A stretch of DNA of 57,625 nt from Acetobacter lambici (GTDB lineage Bacteria > Pseudomonadota > Alphaproteobacteria > Acetobacterales > Acetobacteraceae): NCBI RefSeq assembly GCF_011516885.1, contig NZ_WOTD01000016.1, positions 1-57,625 on the forward strand. The letters run 5' to 3'. Of this stretch, positions 8,096-16,616 are shown one piece after another. The notes beneath the pieces are model-generated. The model saw only the letters and a list, made by a program, of their open reading frames with translations, did not search any database and was not told the DNA's origin. Made by a program: the position numbers and the translations under genes. The first letter of the stretch is position 1. Each line of letters begins with the position of its first letter.

Positions 8096-9150
8096 TGCCC
8101 GGCACTTTAACAGGGATTGGTGCAAATGGCCGCATTACGCTGGCGCACGGGGGCGGTGGCAGCGCCATGCGCGCCTTAATTGAAGAGGTATTTCTGGCGG
8201 CTTTTGCACAAGACCCGCTAGCTCCGCAGGAGGATCAGGCACGGCTGGATCTGGCAGCCCTTGCGCAGCAGGGAAACAGACTGGCCTTTACAACCGACGC
8301 CTTTGTGGTGGAACCGCTCGAATTCCCCGGTGGCAATATTGGCACGCTTGCCGTGTGCGGCACGGTGAATGACCTGGCTGTAGGGGGCGCATGCCCTGTT
8401 GCTCTGTCTGCTGCCTTTGTTCTGGCGGAAGGGCTGGAACTTGCCGTGCTCCGCCGGGTTGTGGAGGCCATGGCCCAAAGTGCGGCTCAGGCTGGTGTGA
8501 GTATTGTAACGGGGGATACCAAGGTGGTGCCCCGCCATGCCTGTGATGGGCTGTTTGTTACCACCAGTGGCGTAGGGGTTATCCGCCCTGAACACAATAT
8601 CAGCATTGCCGCAGGCCAACCGGGGGATGTTGTGCTGGTCAATGGCTCACTGGGGGACCACGGGGCCGCCATTTTGTGCGCACGCGGTGATCTGGCGCTG
8701 CAAACACACCTGCAAAGTGATTGTGCGCCCCTGAATGGCCTTGTGGATGCACTGCTGTGCGCAGTGCCAGATGTGCGCTGCATGCGTGACGCCACGCGTG
8801 GAGGTGTGGCGGGCGTGCTGACCGAACTGGCAGAGGCCAGTAATGTGCTTGTCACGGTGAATGAGGCGGCATTGCCCGTTCATCCCGAAGTAGAGGGCGT
8901 GTGCGAAATACTGGGGCTGGACCCGCTGTTTTTAGCCAATGAGGGCAAGCTGGTGGCCGTGGTCCCTGCCAGCCACGCTGCGCGCGCGCTTGCGGCCCTG
9001 CAAGGTCACCCGTTGGGGCGCAATGCCGCCATTATCGGCACGTTGCAGGCCAGTGCTGCCGGGCAGGGGGCTGTGCATATTGTTAACGAGTTTGGTGGCG
9101 CACGGGTATTGACCATGCCATCAGGGGAACAACTGCCAAGGATTTGCTGA
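8095..9150 (+). CDS. hypE: HypE, thiocarboxamide-forming dehydratase for cyanide ligand
   Basis: HypE dehydrates the carbamoyl group placed on its C-terminal Cys by HypF, producing the thiocyanate used for CN ligands. The 351-residue protein has the PurM-like ATP fold (LAHGGGGSAM, TDAFVVEPLEFPGGNIG, NDLAVGGA, DATRGGVAGVL) and ends in PRIC, the invariant terminal Cys acceptor. The start at ATG 8095 overlaps the hypD stop by one base. No hypF is seen in the window; it should be elsewhere. Confidence 0.96.
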   Translation: MPGTLTGIGANGRITLAHGGGGSAMRALIEEVFLAAFAQDPLAPQEDQARLDLAALAQQGNRLAFTTDAFVVEPLEFPGGNIGTLAVCGTVNDLAVGGACPVALSAAFVLAEGLELAVLRRVVEAMAQSAAQAGVSIVTGDTKVVPRHACDGLFVTTSGVGVIRPEHNISIAAGQPGDVVLVNGSLGDHGAAILCARGDLALQTHLQSDCAPLNGLVDALLCAVPDVRCMRDATRGGVAGVLTELAEASNVLVTVNEAALPVHPEVEGVCEILGLDPLFLANEGKLVAVVPASHAARALAALQGHPLGRNAAIIGTLQASAAGQGAVHIVNEFGGARVLTMPSGEQLPRIC

Positions 9151-9151
9151 T

Positions 9152-10216
9152 ATGCGGCAAGACCCGTCCTTTCTGGCTCAAGACCAACTATGGTTGCCGA
9201 GCAGGGCCGTTCTGGCGGCACGGTACGCGCAGGGTTACTGGTTGCTTGCGGCTTTGCTGCTGTTTAATGCGTTTGCATGGACTGCTGCTTGGGTCTGCTT
9301 TGGTGGGAATGCAACACTTTTGGCATCCGCTCTGCTGGCATGGGTGTTCGGGCTGCGCCACGCCATGGACGCGGACCATATTGTGGCGATTGATCTGGTC
9401 ACCCGCAAACTTATGGTTGCGGAGCGCTCTCCATTGGGGGTGGGGCTGTTCTTTTCGTTAGGGCACTCCTCTGTTGTGTGCATTGCCGTGTTGTTTTTGA
9501 CGGTTTTACCGACGCATGACTGGCTGGAGCGCTGGCACCTTGTGGGCGGCAGTATTGGCTCGGCTGTGTCCGTAACCTTTCTGTTCCTCATGGCGGGGTA
9601 CAATGTGTATGCGGCGGGGCGGCAATGGCGGTTGTTCCGCAACAAGGCGGATATGCCCGATACCGTGTCTGGCGGAATAATGGCGCGGCTGTTCGCCCCG
9701 GCTTTTAGGCTTATCGGGCGCTCATGGCAGATGTATCCGCTTGGTTTTCTGTTTGGTCTGGGGTTTGACACGGCAACCGAGGTCGGGCTGCTGGGGCTGG
9801 CTGCGGCCCAGAGTGCTCAGGGGCTTGGGCTTGTGGGTATTCTTATGTTTCCGTTGCTGTTTACTGCAGGCATGTCCGCCATAGACACGCTTGATGCCGT
9901 GCTGATGATGCGCGCTTACGGCTGGAGCGCGCAAACGCGTACCCGCCGCCAGATTTATAATCTGGTCATAACCAGTGTTTCAGCCCTTGCCGCCATAGGG
10001 GTCGGGGCGACTGAGTATGCCGCGGGTCTGGGGGAGGATGGCGTGGCAGGTTCCTCCCTGGTGGGTCTTGCTTCCATGCTGGCGGAGCATTTCCCTCTTC
10101 TGGGCAGTGCGATCATGGCGGTTTTTCTGGCATTGTGGGCTGGCGCTTTTGTGTGGGACAAAGCCGCAGCCAGACGGGCGGAGGTTATTGTACCTGCGCC
10201 CCATACACGGACCTGA
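9152..10216 (+). CDS. hupN: NiCoT-family nickel (cobalt) permease, HupN/HoxN type
   Basis: A 354-residue inner-membrane transporter of the NiCoT family with about eight hydrophobic segments. Signature motifs are HAMDADHI at residues 70-77 in the second membrane segment, LGHSSVV at 103-109, LGFDTATE near 205 and LFTAGMSAIDTLDAV further on. Cobalt and nickel cannot be told apart from sequence, but its place one base after hypE and before rpoN supports nickel supply for the hydrogenase. It could also feed the cobalamin genes 33 kb away; that is speculation. Confidence 0.92.
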   Translation: MRQDPSFLAQDQLWLPSRAVLAARYAQGYWLLAALLLFNAFAWTAAWVCFGGNATLLASALLAWVFGLRHAMDADHIVAIDLVTRKLMVAERSPLGVGLFFSLGHSSVVCIAVLFLTVLPTHDWLERWHLVGGSIGSAVSVTFLFLMAGYNVYAAGRQWRLFRNKADMPDTVSGGIMARLFAPAFRLIGRSWQMYPLGFLFGLGFDTATEVGLLGLAAAQSAQGLGLVGILMFPLLFTAGMSAIDTLDAVLMMRAYGWSAQTRTRRQIYNLVITSVSALAAIGVGATEYAAGLGEDGVAGSSLVGLASMLAEHFPLLGSAIMAVFLALWAGAFVWDKAAARRAEVIVPAPHTRT

Positions 10217-10225
10217 CCACCCATT

Positions 10226-11551
10226 ATGCGCCCGGTTCTGGAGCAGAAGGTCCGCCATAAACAAGGCGTTGCCGTAACACCCAGAATGCGTGAAGCCCTA
10301 AGGCTGCTGCGTCTGCCTCAGCCTGATATGGAAGCTTATATAGCCCAGCAGGTGGAACAGAACCCGTTTCTGGAACAGCCAGACTGGGAGTTTGACCAGC
10401 CAGCCAGTTATCCCGTCCACTCGGGCGTGCCCACCACGCAGGACGAGACTGAACGGCTGGTGGCGGCAGAGGCGTCGGTTGAGGAACAGCTACTCCGCCA
10501 GATTGCTCTTTCCGTCAGGCCAACATGGTTATGCCGTCTGGCGGCTCTGCTGCTGGAAGAGGTGGATGAATACGGTCGACTGTCCTCTGCTACGTTGGAC
10601 ATATTCAGCCAGAGCCGGGGGGTAGCGCGTGCCTGCGTGGAGGAGGCCCGGCAGTACCTGCTCAGGCTGGAACCCGTGGGCGTGGGGGCGCTGTCTGTTG
10701 CCGAATGTTTTGCCGTGCAGCTTGATGATGAAGGATTGCTGGACGAAGCCTTTACAAGACTGCTGGCCAATCTTGGTCGTCTGGTCAAAGGGGACCGGGC
10801 CGGACTTGCGGGTGTGTGTCGTGTAAGTGCGCGGCAACTGGAGCAGATGCTCCAGATACTGCAACGGCTGGAGCCATACCCATACTGTAGGCAGGCGGTC
10901 GAACCTGCATTGCTGCGTAAGGCGGAGTTGCGTGTTGAGCAGGACGGACAGGGGCAATGGCGGGTTTTTGCCTACGCGGACCGTGCGCAGAGCCTTATGC
11001 TGAATACGGAGTTGCGCGGCCGTCTCTCCTCGCGCCTGAGTGTGCGTGAACGCGGACAGGTGAAGGAATGGATCGCAGATGCACGCTGGCTTTTGAACGT
11101 AGTAGCCAGACGGCGCAGAAGCCTTGTGCTACTTGGGCAAAAAATTCTGGAACGCCAGCCAGATTTTTTGAGCCGGGGGGTAGAAGCCCTGCACCCCCTG
11201 ACCATGCTCCAGATCGCACAGGACATGCAGGTGCATGAAAGTACGGTCAGTCGGCTGGTGGCGGATAAATATGTTTCCACGCCGGATGGGGTTTTGCCGC
11301 TCCGTTACTTTTTTACCGCAGGTGTCGGTCGTGGTGGGCAGTCGCCCCCCCGTGCGGCGGCGGCGGCCCGAGCCTGCCTGCGCAGGCTTGTGCGGGAAGA
11401 AAAACCGGACAACCCTCTTTCCGACAATGCATTGGTGGAGGTGCTGGAAAAACAGGGGTTTCGGGTCTCCAGACGCACCGTTGTCAAATACCGCCAGATC
11501 ATGGGAATAGGCTCATCATTTGCCCGCAAAGGGCAGGGGATTTCAGTATAG
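10226..11551 (+). CDS. rpoN: RNA polymerase sigma-54 factor
   Basis: A 441-residue sigma-54. Region I is present (VRHKQGVAVTPRMREALRLL, then LPQPDMEAYIAQQVEQNPFLE), followed by an acidic spacer, the core-binding domain, the -12 helix-turn-helix region (MLQIAQDMQVHESTVSRLVADKYV) and the RpoN box as RRTVVKYRQ near residue 420. The protein is slightly shorter than E. coli RpoN (477). It begins nine bases after hupN and closes the hydrogenase block. It is predicted to direct the promoters activated by HupR. Whether it is the only rpoN of the genome cannot be seen here. Confidence 0.94.
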   Translation: MRPVLEQKVRHKQGVAVTPRMREALRLLRLPQPDMEAYIAQQVEQNPFLEQPDWEFDQPASYPVHSGVPTTQDETERLVAAEASVEEQLLRQIALSVRPTWLCRLAALLLEEVDEYGRLSSATLDIFSQSRGVARACVEEARQYLLRLEPVGVGALSVAECFAVQLDDEGLLDEAFTRLLANLGRLVKGDRAGLAGVCRVSARQLEQMLQILQRLEPYPYCRQAVEPALLRKAELRVEQDGQGQWRVFAYADRAQSLMLNTELRGRLSSRLSVRERGQVKEWIADARWLLNVVARRRRSLVLLGQKILERQPDFLSRGVEALHPLTMLQIAQDMQVHESTVSRLVADKYVSTPDGVLPLRYFFTAGVGRGGQSPPRAAAAARACLRRLVREEKPDNPLSDNALVEVLEKQGFRVSRRTVVKYRQIMGIGSSFARKGQGISV

Positions 11552-11968
11552 TGGCGTGCTGCCAACTATAATTCCTTTGTTTGCAACGGTTTTAGTTCGA
11601 ACATAAGCAGGAATAATCGTTTATCGCGCCTAGACAGCGCTCTTGTACCAAAGATGCGTCCGCACCCTGTTTTTATCTTTGTTCCTATTCCGGAATGGTT
11701 TACGGGGAGTAAAGTAACATTTTTTGGTGGAGCCCCGACTATGCGATCCACGCACAGCATGAATACAGCATGGTTATGGAAAAGACCTACCTTCACAGGT
11801 CCTTTCCCTGTCATTCCTGCCTTCGCACATAGTCTGCAAACGCAGAAGCTCCGGGTGAGAACTGTTTTTTCAAATAGAAGATAACCGCCTTTATTTCAAA
11901 CGGCTTTCGCATGCGTTCCGGTTCTTTGCGTATGGAACCATGGGTGGAAGATAAAGCAGGAATACGCA
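11552..11968 (+). other. 417-base gap between rpoN and the amine oxidase gene
   Basis: No convincing coding region: the short open frames on both strands resemble nothing I recognise and lack ribosome-binding sites. The composition is more AT-rich than the flanking genes, consistent with a promoter region for the amine oxidase operon. I see no strong rho-independent hairpin after rpoN and no GG-N10-GC element of sigma-54 type. A weak -35/-10 pair, TTGCGT followed 18 bases later by GATAAA (about 11926-11955), is the best promoter guess. Confidence 0.4.
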
Positions 11969-13570
11969 ATGGCAGGTCCATCACACGCTCCCTTACAGAC
12001 ACGTCGGCAGCTTTTGGGGCGTATTGGCACGCTGGCAGGGAGTGCGGCTCTTTATCAGGCCATGACCAGCATGGGGCATGCCATGGGAACGGATTTTTCA
12101 GGTCCCCCCAATCTGTCCGGTGCAAAGCCGGGCACATCTGTGCTGGTTCTGGGTGCTGGTCTTGCGGGAATGCTCAGTGCGTACGAATTGCGCAAGGCTG
12201 GCTATGACGTTCAGGTCCTTGAGTTCCAGACCCGTAGTGGTGGGCGCAACATCAGCCTGCGTGGGGGGGATACGGTAGCCGAACTGGGTGGGGCTACACA
12301 AAAAGTTGGCTTTGCTGCGGGTAACTACCTTAACCCCGGCCCGTGGCGTATTCCCTACCACCATCAGGCTTTGCTGCATTATTGCCGCGAATTTGGCGTG
12401 CAGTTGGAGCCGTTTATTGAGCTTAACCATAATAGCTGGCTCCATTCGACCGGTTTCTTTGGCGGCAAGGTCGTGCGTTACAGGGAACTGGCGGCTGATT
12501 TTACGGGGTTTACGGCGGAACTTCTGGCCAAAGCGGTAGATCAGCACAAACTAGATGATTTGGTTAGTGCGGATGAAGTGGCCTACCTGAAAAACGCCAT
12601 GCGGGGCTGGGGAGCACTTACGCCAGACTTGCAATATACCAAAGGCACACTCAGTTCACTCCGCCGTGGCTTTGAAAAACCGCAGGGCGGTGGCCCAGAT
12701 GGCGCACCTGTTCCCTCTGAGTTGATGAACCGTGATGAAATCTGGAAATCCGGAATGTGGAACTGGATGGCTTTCCACGAGCGGCTGGATATGCAGACAA
12801 CCATGTTCCAGCCAGTGGGGGGGATGGACAGTATTGGCAAGGCCTTTGCCAGACAGCTACCGGGGTTGATCCACCTGAACTGCAAGGTAACCGCCATTCA
12901 TCAGGACAACAGTGGCGTGAGCGTTACCTATAACGATATGGGGCACTCTGGCGCGGTACGCCATGCCAGAGCGGATTATTGTGTCTGCACCATACCCCTT
13001 TCCATTCTCTCACAACTTGATGTGCAGGTCAGTGATGGCATGAAGGCAGCCATAGCAGCCGTGCCTTACGGGTCCTCCGTCAAGCTCGGGCTGGAGTTCA
13101 AACGGCGGTTCTGGGAGGAGGATGACAAGATTTACGGTGGGATCAGTTTTACGAACCAGCCGATCAGTCAGGTGTCCTACCCAAGTCATGGTATTTTTTC
13201 CAAAGGGCCTGCGGTCCTGCTGGGGGGGTATATGTTTGGCCCCGCAGCGTATGACTTTGCGGGCATGACGCCACAGGAACGGCTGGAGAAGGGCATAAAA
13301 CAAGGACTGGCTTTTCATCCACAATACCGCAAGGAATTCCTTAACGGTGTAAGCTATGCTTGGAGCCGTACCCCATGGACGTTAGGATGCTGCGCCCTGT
13401 GGAGTGAGGAGGCGCGGAAAACGCATTATCAAGCCCTGTGCGCGGTTGACCAGCGTGTGGTTCTGGCCGGGGAGCATGCCTCTTACGTGGGATGCTGGCA
13501 GGAAGGAGCGGTTCTGTCCGCGCTGGATGCGGTTACAAGGCTGCATAAACGCGCGTTGGGGGCTGCATAA
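11969..13570 (+). CDS. Tat-exported flavin amine oxidase/dehydrogenase
   Basis: A 533-residue FAD enzyme of the monoamine oxidase family. A twin-arginine signal is visible (TRRQLLG, Arg12-Arg13, then an apolar stretch to about residue 35), so the folded flavoprotein should be exported. The dinucleotide fold is VLVLGAGLAGMLSAYEL (58-74) followed by the acidic end of the second strand and RSGGRN. The C-terminal FAD block is VVLAGEHASYVGCWQEGAVL (about 494-513). The substrate is unknown; primary or secondary amines or amino acids are possible. Its stop shares a base with the start of a cytochrome c gene, implying that the cytochrome, not oxygen, accepts the electrons. L-amino-acid oxidases share this fold and remain an alternative. 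Confidence 0.88.
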   Translation: MAGPSHAPLQTRRQLLGRIGTLAGSAALYQAMTSMGHAMGTDFSGPPNLSGAKPGTSVLVLGAGLAGMLSAYELRKAGYDVQVLEFQTRSGGRNISLRGGDTVAELGGATQKVGFAAGNYLNPGPWRIPYHHQALLHYCREFGVQLEPFIELNHNSWLHSTGFFGGKVVRYRELAADFTGFTAELLAKAVDQHKLDDLVSADEVAYLKNAMRGWGALTPDLQYTKGTLSSLRRGFEKPQGGGPDGAPVPSELMNRDEIWKSGMWNWMAFHERLDMQTTMFQPVGGMDSIGKAFARQLPGLIHLNCKVTAIHQDNSGVSVTYNDMGHSGAVRHARADYCVCTIPLSILSQLDVQVSDGMKAAIAAVPYGSSVKLGLEFKRRFWEEDDKIYGGISFTNQPISQVSYPSHGIFSKGPAVLLGGYMFGPAAYDFAGMTPQERLEKGIKQGLAFHPQYRKEFLNGVSYAWSRTPWTLGCCALWSEEARKTHYQALCAVDQRVVLAGEHASYVGCWQEGAVLSALDAVTRLHKRALGAA

Positions 13571-13986
13571 TGCGTAAGATCTTTCTTTTTTCCGTAGCCA
13601 TGTTTGCCTTCGTAATATCTGGTGCCGCGCGTGCGGATAGTGCCGCACCGGCTACGACCAAAATGGTGGATATGCCATCGGGGGAGGCCGTCTACCGGCA
13701 TATATGCCAGAGTTGTCATATGGCGGATGGGCTGGGGGCAGTTGGAGCGGGTGCGCGCATTCCAGCACTTGCACACAATCCGCGTTTGCAGATTGCCAGT
13801 TACCCCGCAACCGTTATTCTCAATGGTTATGGTGGCATGCCGTGGTTTTCTGGCATGCTGAATGACCGGCAGGTTGCCGATGTTGTTGCGTATATTCGCA
13901 CACATTTTGGGAATGACTACAAAGACCCACTCAACCCCGCAGACGTGGCTTTTATGCGCCTGCATCTGACACCCGAAGCGGAGTAA
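13570..13986 (+). CDS. Periplasmic c-type cytochrome, partner of the amine oxidase
   Basis: A 138-residue monohaem cytochrome c. Residues 1-22 are a Sec signal peptide (cleavage near ARA-DSA), the haem site is CQSCH at 46-50, and the axial Met is likely in GGMPWFSGML, followed by the class I helix DRQVADVVAYIRTHFG. It overlaps the amine oxidase stop by one base and lies four bases before the RidA gene. The arrangement resembles NicA2 with its cytochrome CycN in Pseudomonas putida S16, where the flavoenzyme donates electrons to the cytochrome. Function as electron acceptor is inferred from position. Confidence 0.9.
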   Translation: MRKIFLFSVAMFAFVISGAARADSAAPATTKMVDMPSGEAVYRHICQSCHMADGLGAVGAGARIPALAHNPRLQIASYPATVILNGYGGMPWFSGMLNDRQVADVVAYIRTHFGNDYKDPLNPADVAFMRLHLTPEAE

Positions 13987-13990
13987 TCTT

Positions 13991-14512
13991 ATGCGTATGC
14001 TCAAAACTTTTGCAGTTTCCACCATGTTTTCCGCTGTAGGGCTTGCTGCCGTGGGGGCATGTGTGCCCGCACAGGCCCAGAATGGCGTTGTCAGGCAGAA
14101 CGAACCATCATACCCCATTGCTTCTGCCGTCGAGGTGCCTGCTGGCTACTCCACCGTTTACGTTAGCGGCATTGGTTCACCCGTGACCAACCCTGCGGCT
14201 CCCGCCAAAAGCGTGGCTGCCTATGGTTCCATGGTTACTCAGACGGAGGAAAGCCTTAAACGTATCAGGGATATTCTCAAAAATATGGGTCTGGGTATGG
14301 GCGATGTCGTGCAGATGCATGTGTTTATGGTTGCGGATGCGCAGACCAAAAAACTGGATTTTGATGGTATGATGCAAAGCTATACAAAGTTCTTTGGCAC
14401 CAAAGATCAGCCCAATCTGCCGGTCAGGTCCGCTTTTGCCGTAGCGCAACTGTCCAATCCCGGCTGGTTGGTGGAAATTGAGGTTGTGGCCGTCAAACCC
14501 CCTCACCATTAA
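13991..14512 (+). CDS. Exported RidA/YjgF-family protein, probable imine deaminase
   Basis: A 173-residue RidA-family protein. Cytosolic RidA proteins of about 130 residues hydrolyse reactive enamine/imine intermediates. This one has about 30 extra N-terminal residues forming a Sec signal (MLKTFAVSTMFSAVGLAAV, cleavage near AQAQ). The family helix EESLKRIRDILKNMGLGMGDVVQMHVFM and the active-site region LPVRSAFAVAQL with the conserved Arg are present, so catalysis is plausible. As third gene of the amine oxidase-cytochrome unit it would hydrolyse the imine released in the periplasm. A strong terminator follows directly. Confidence 0.86.
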   Translation: MRMLKTFAVSTMFSAVGLAAVGACVPAQAQNGVVRQNEPSYPIASAVEVPAGYSTVYVSGIGSPVTNPAAPAKSVAAYGSMVTQTEESLKRIRDILKNMGLGMGDVVQMHVFMVADAQTKKLDFDGMMQSYTKFFGTKDQPNLPVRSAFAVAQLSNPGWLVEIEVVAVKPPHH

Positions 14513-14522
14513 ACAGACTTTG

Positions 14523-14560
14523 CGTAAGGCGTGTGGAAAACACACGTCTTACGTTATTTT
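14523..14560 (+). terminator. Rho-independent terminator between ridA and dppF
   Basis: A 13-base stem, CGTAAGGCGTGTG (14523-14535) and CACACGTCTTACG (14541-14553) with one G-T pair, closes a GAAAA loop and is followed by TTATTTT. It separates the convergent amine-oxidase and peptide-transporter operons and may act in both directions. Confidence 0.85.
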
Positions 14561-15579
14561 AAAACAGGATAATGGCAGGCGACCTCATGGCCGGGGGCAA
14601 TCTGCCTTAAGGCAGGTGCTTCGTTCTGGCATCGGGGCTGCACGGCCGGGCAGCGTGTATGAAAACGGCAACCGGATGGTTTGTTAACCGGGCTTGGAAT
14701 TTCGCCCCGTAAGGGGGCTGGCCGTGCTGCTCCTACAACCGGGCGGGGCACGGCCTGCGTTAGCGCAATGGTGTATGGGTGTGCTGCATTGTGCAAAACG
14801 GTATCTGTCTCGCCCAACTCAACAATCACGCCAAGATACATGACCGCAACGCGGGTGGAAATCTGGCGCACGACCGCAAGGTCATGGGCAATAAAAACAT
14901 AGGTCAGGCCAAGATGTTTTTGTAAATCAGCAAACAGATTTACAATTTGCGCCTGAACCGAAACATCCAGAGCCGAGACAGGTTCGTCCGCCACAATAAG
15001 GCGGGGAGCAAGGACAAGCGCGCGGGCAATGTTAATGCGCTGGCGTTGCCCGCCCGAAAATTCGTGTGGGTACCGCTCAAGTGCTGTATGGGGCAGGCTG
15101 ACCAGTTCCATAAGTTCTGTCAGCCTGTGTGCTATGGTGGCGGAGTTCCGTCTGGTGCCCTCGGGTGTGCGGTGTACCCGCAAGGGTTCGGCCAGCAGGT
15201 CCCCAATGCGTCTGCGGGGGTTGAGGGATGCATAGGAATCCTGGAACACCATCTGCATTCGCGGACGTAGGGCGCGTAAGGTGCGTTCGGGCAGGTGTGT
15301 TATATTCTGCTCTTCAAATACAATCTGCCCGGCGGAGACATCGCTCAGGCGCAGCAGGCAGCGCCCCAGTGTGGATTTACCGCAGCCTGACTCTCCGACA
15401 AGCCCAAGAACTTCGCCCGGCATGATGGTGAAGGAAACGCCGTCGACCGCTTTTAGGGTCTGCCCCTTTTTTAACGTGTAGGTTTTATACACGTCCCTGA
15501 CCGCCATCAGAGGCTGGGGGGCGGTTGGGGCGTTTGCCGCCTGCTCGTTTGGGGGCACGGAACGCATGGGGCTTCTCAT
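14554..15579 (-). CDS. dppF: Oligo/dipeptide ABC transporter ATPase, DppF-type
   Basis: Second ATPase of a peptide-family importer, 341 residues with start at 15579 (ATGA overlap with the dppD stop at 15576-15578). A longer in-frame extension into dppD exists but has no homology value. Walker A is [11 protein letters not shown] near 60-70, the signature [15 protein letters not shown] precedes Walker [13 protein letters not shown], and the C-terminal oligopeptide-transporter extension contains [14 protein letters not shown]. Last gene of a four-gene operon; its stop lies at the shared terminator. Confidence 0.9.
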   Translation of the reverse strand: MRSPMRSVPPNEQAANAPTAPQPLMAVRDVYKTYTLKKGQTLKAVDGVSFTIMPGEVLGLVGESGCGKSTLGRCLLRLSDVSAGQIVFEEQNITHLPERTLRALRPRMQMVFQDSYASLNPRRRIGDLLAEPLRVHRTPEGTRRNSATIAHRLTELMELVSLPHTALERYPHEFSGGQRQRINIARALVLAPRLIVADEPVSALDVSVQAQIVNLFADLQKHLGLTYVFIAHDLAVVRQISTRVAVMYLGVIVELGETDTVLHNAAHPYTIALTQAVPRPVVGAARPAPLRGEIPSPVNKPSGCRFHTRCPAVQPRCQNEAPALRQIAPGHEVACHYPVLK

Positions 15580-16616
15580 AAAACGGGTGATGTGCTGGAG
15601 CCAGACCGTGGGGGCAGGGGTGCTCCCTCCGCTGGCAGCACGCAGGCAACGGTATGGCCCGGCCCGACGGTGCAAAATCGTGGAGGCGGGGCAGGCAGGC
15701 AAGTCGCATGCGTATGTGCGCAGCGTGGCGCAAAGGCGCAGCCTACGGGGCGCTCCATAGGCTGGGGTGGTCCTCCGGGAATGGCGGGTAGCCGGTCTGG
15801 GCGTGGGCCGCTCATGGGGGGGATGGAGGCCAGAAGGGCCGCCGTATAGGGGTGCTGGGGGTGGGCGAACAGGTCCCGCGTTGTCCCGGTTTCCGCCACC
15901 CGGCCAGAATACAGGACCAGCGTGCTGTCGCATGTTTCGGCCACCACGCCCATATCGTGGGTGATCAGCAGAACCGAGGAACCATAGGTTGTGCGCAGGT
16001 TACGCATGAGTTCCAGAATCTGGGCCTGCACGGTTACGTCAAGCGCAGTGGTGGGCTCGTCCGCGATCAGGAGCGATGGGTTGCATGAGAGCGCCATGGC
16101 GATCATTGCGCGCTGGCGCAACCCGCCAGAAAGCTGGTGAGGGTATCTGTTGGCGGTATTGGCAGGGTCTGGTACCCCCATTTCTCCCAATAGTTCCACC
16201 GTGCGCGCACGGGCCTGCCTGCGGGAGAGGCGCTGGTGGACGCGCAACTGCTCATCAATCTGCCAGCCGATGGTATAGACCGGTGTAAAGGCGGTCATCG
16301 GGTCCTGAAAGATCATGGCGACCTCCCGCCCCCGCAGAGCGCGGAGTTGCCTGTCCGGTAAGGCAAGAAGGTCCCGGCCCCTAAAGCGGGCGGAGCCGGT
16401 AACGTGCACACCGGGTGCGTCTATCAGCCCCATCAGGGCCATGGCGGTTATGGATTTGCCCGAACCGGACTCCCCCACCAGCCCCAGAATTTCCCGATCG
16501 CCAATGCTGAAGGAAATATTCTCGACAATAGGAATAACCTGCCCGCGTGACGTAAAGCTTACGCACAGGTCACGTACTTCAAGCAGGGGGGGAGCGGGTG
16601 TGTTAGCCAACATCAC
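15576..16616 (-). CDS. dppD: Oligo/dipeptide ABC transporter ATPase, DppD-type
   Basis: First ATPase of the importer, 346 residues. Walker A GESGSGKS at 48-55, signature [15 protein letters not shown] and Walker [13 protein letters not shown] are intact, and the Cys-containing oligopeptide C-terminal domain ([14 protein letters not shown]) is present. It overlaps the dppB stop by 14 bases and dppF by four. Substrate class (peptides, nickel chelates, other small ligands) cannot be fixed from the ATPase. Confidence 0.9.
   Translation of the reverse strand: MMLANTPAPPLLEVRDLCVSFTSRGQVIPIVENISFSIGDREILGLVGESGSGKSITAMALMGLIDAPGVHVTGSARFRGRDLLALPDRQLRALRGREVAMIFQDPMTAFTPVYTIGWQIDEQLRVHQRLSRRQARARTVELLGEMGVPDPANTANRYPHQLSGGLRQRAMIAMALSCNPSLLIADEPTTALDVTVQAQILELMRNLRTTYGSSVLLITHDMGVVAETCDSTLVLYSGRVAETGTTRDLFAHPQHPYTAALLASIPPMSGPRPDRLPAIPGGPPQPMERPVGCAFAPRCAHTHATCLPAPPPRFCTVGPGHTVACVLPAEGAPLPPRSGSSTSPVL

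Noticed and set aside
8300..9600. GG-N10-GC pairs within hypE and hupN (for example near 9037 and 9535) as sigma-54 promoters.
   Set aside because: The -12 TTGC element is lacking and the sites lie inside coding sequence; sequences of this form are expected by chance.
11566..11814. 82-codon minus-strand frame in the rpoN-amine oxidase gap.
   Set aside because: No similarity, no ribosome-binding site and unusual composition; gap kept as noncoding.
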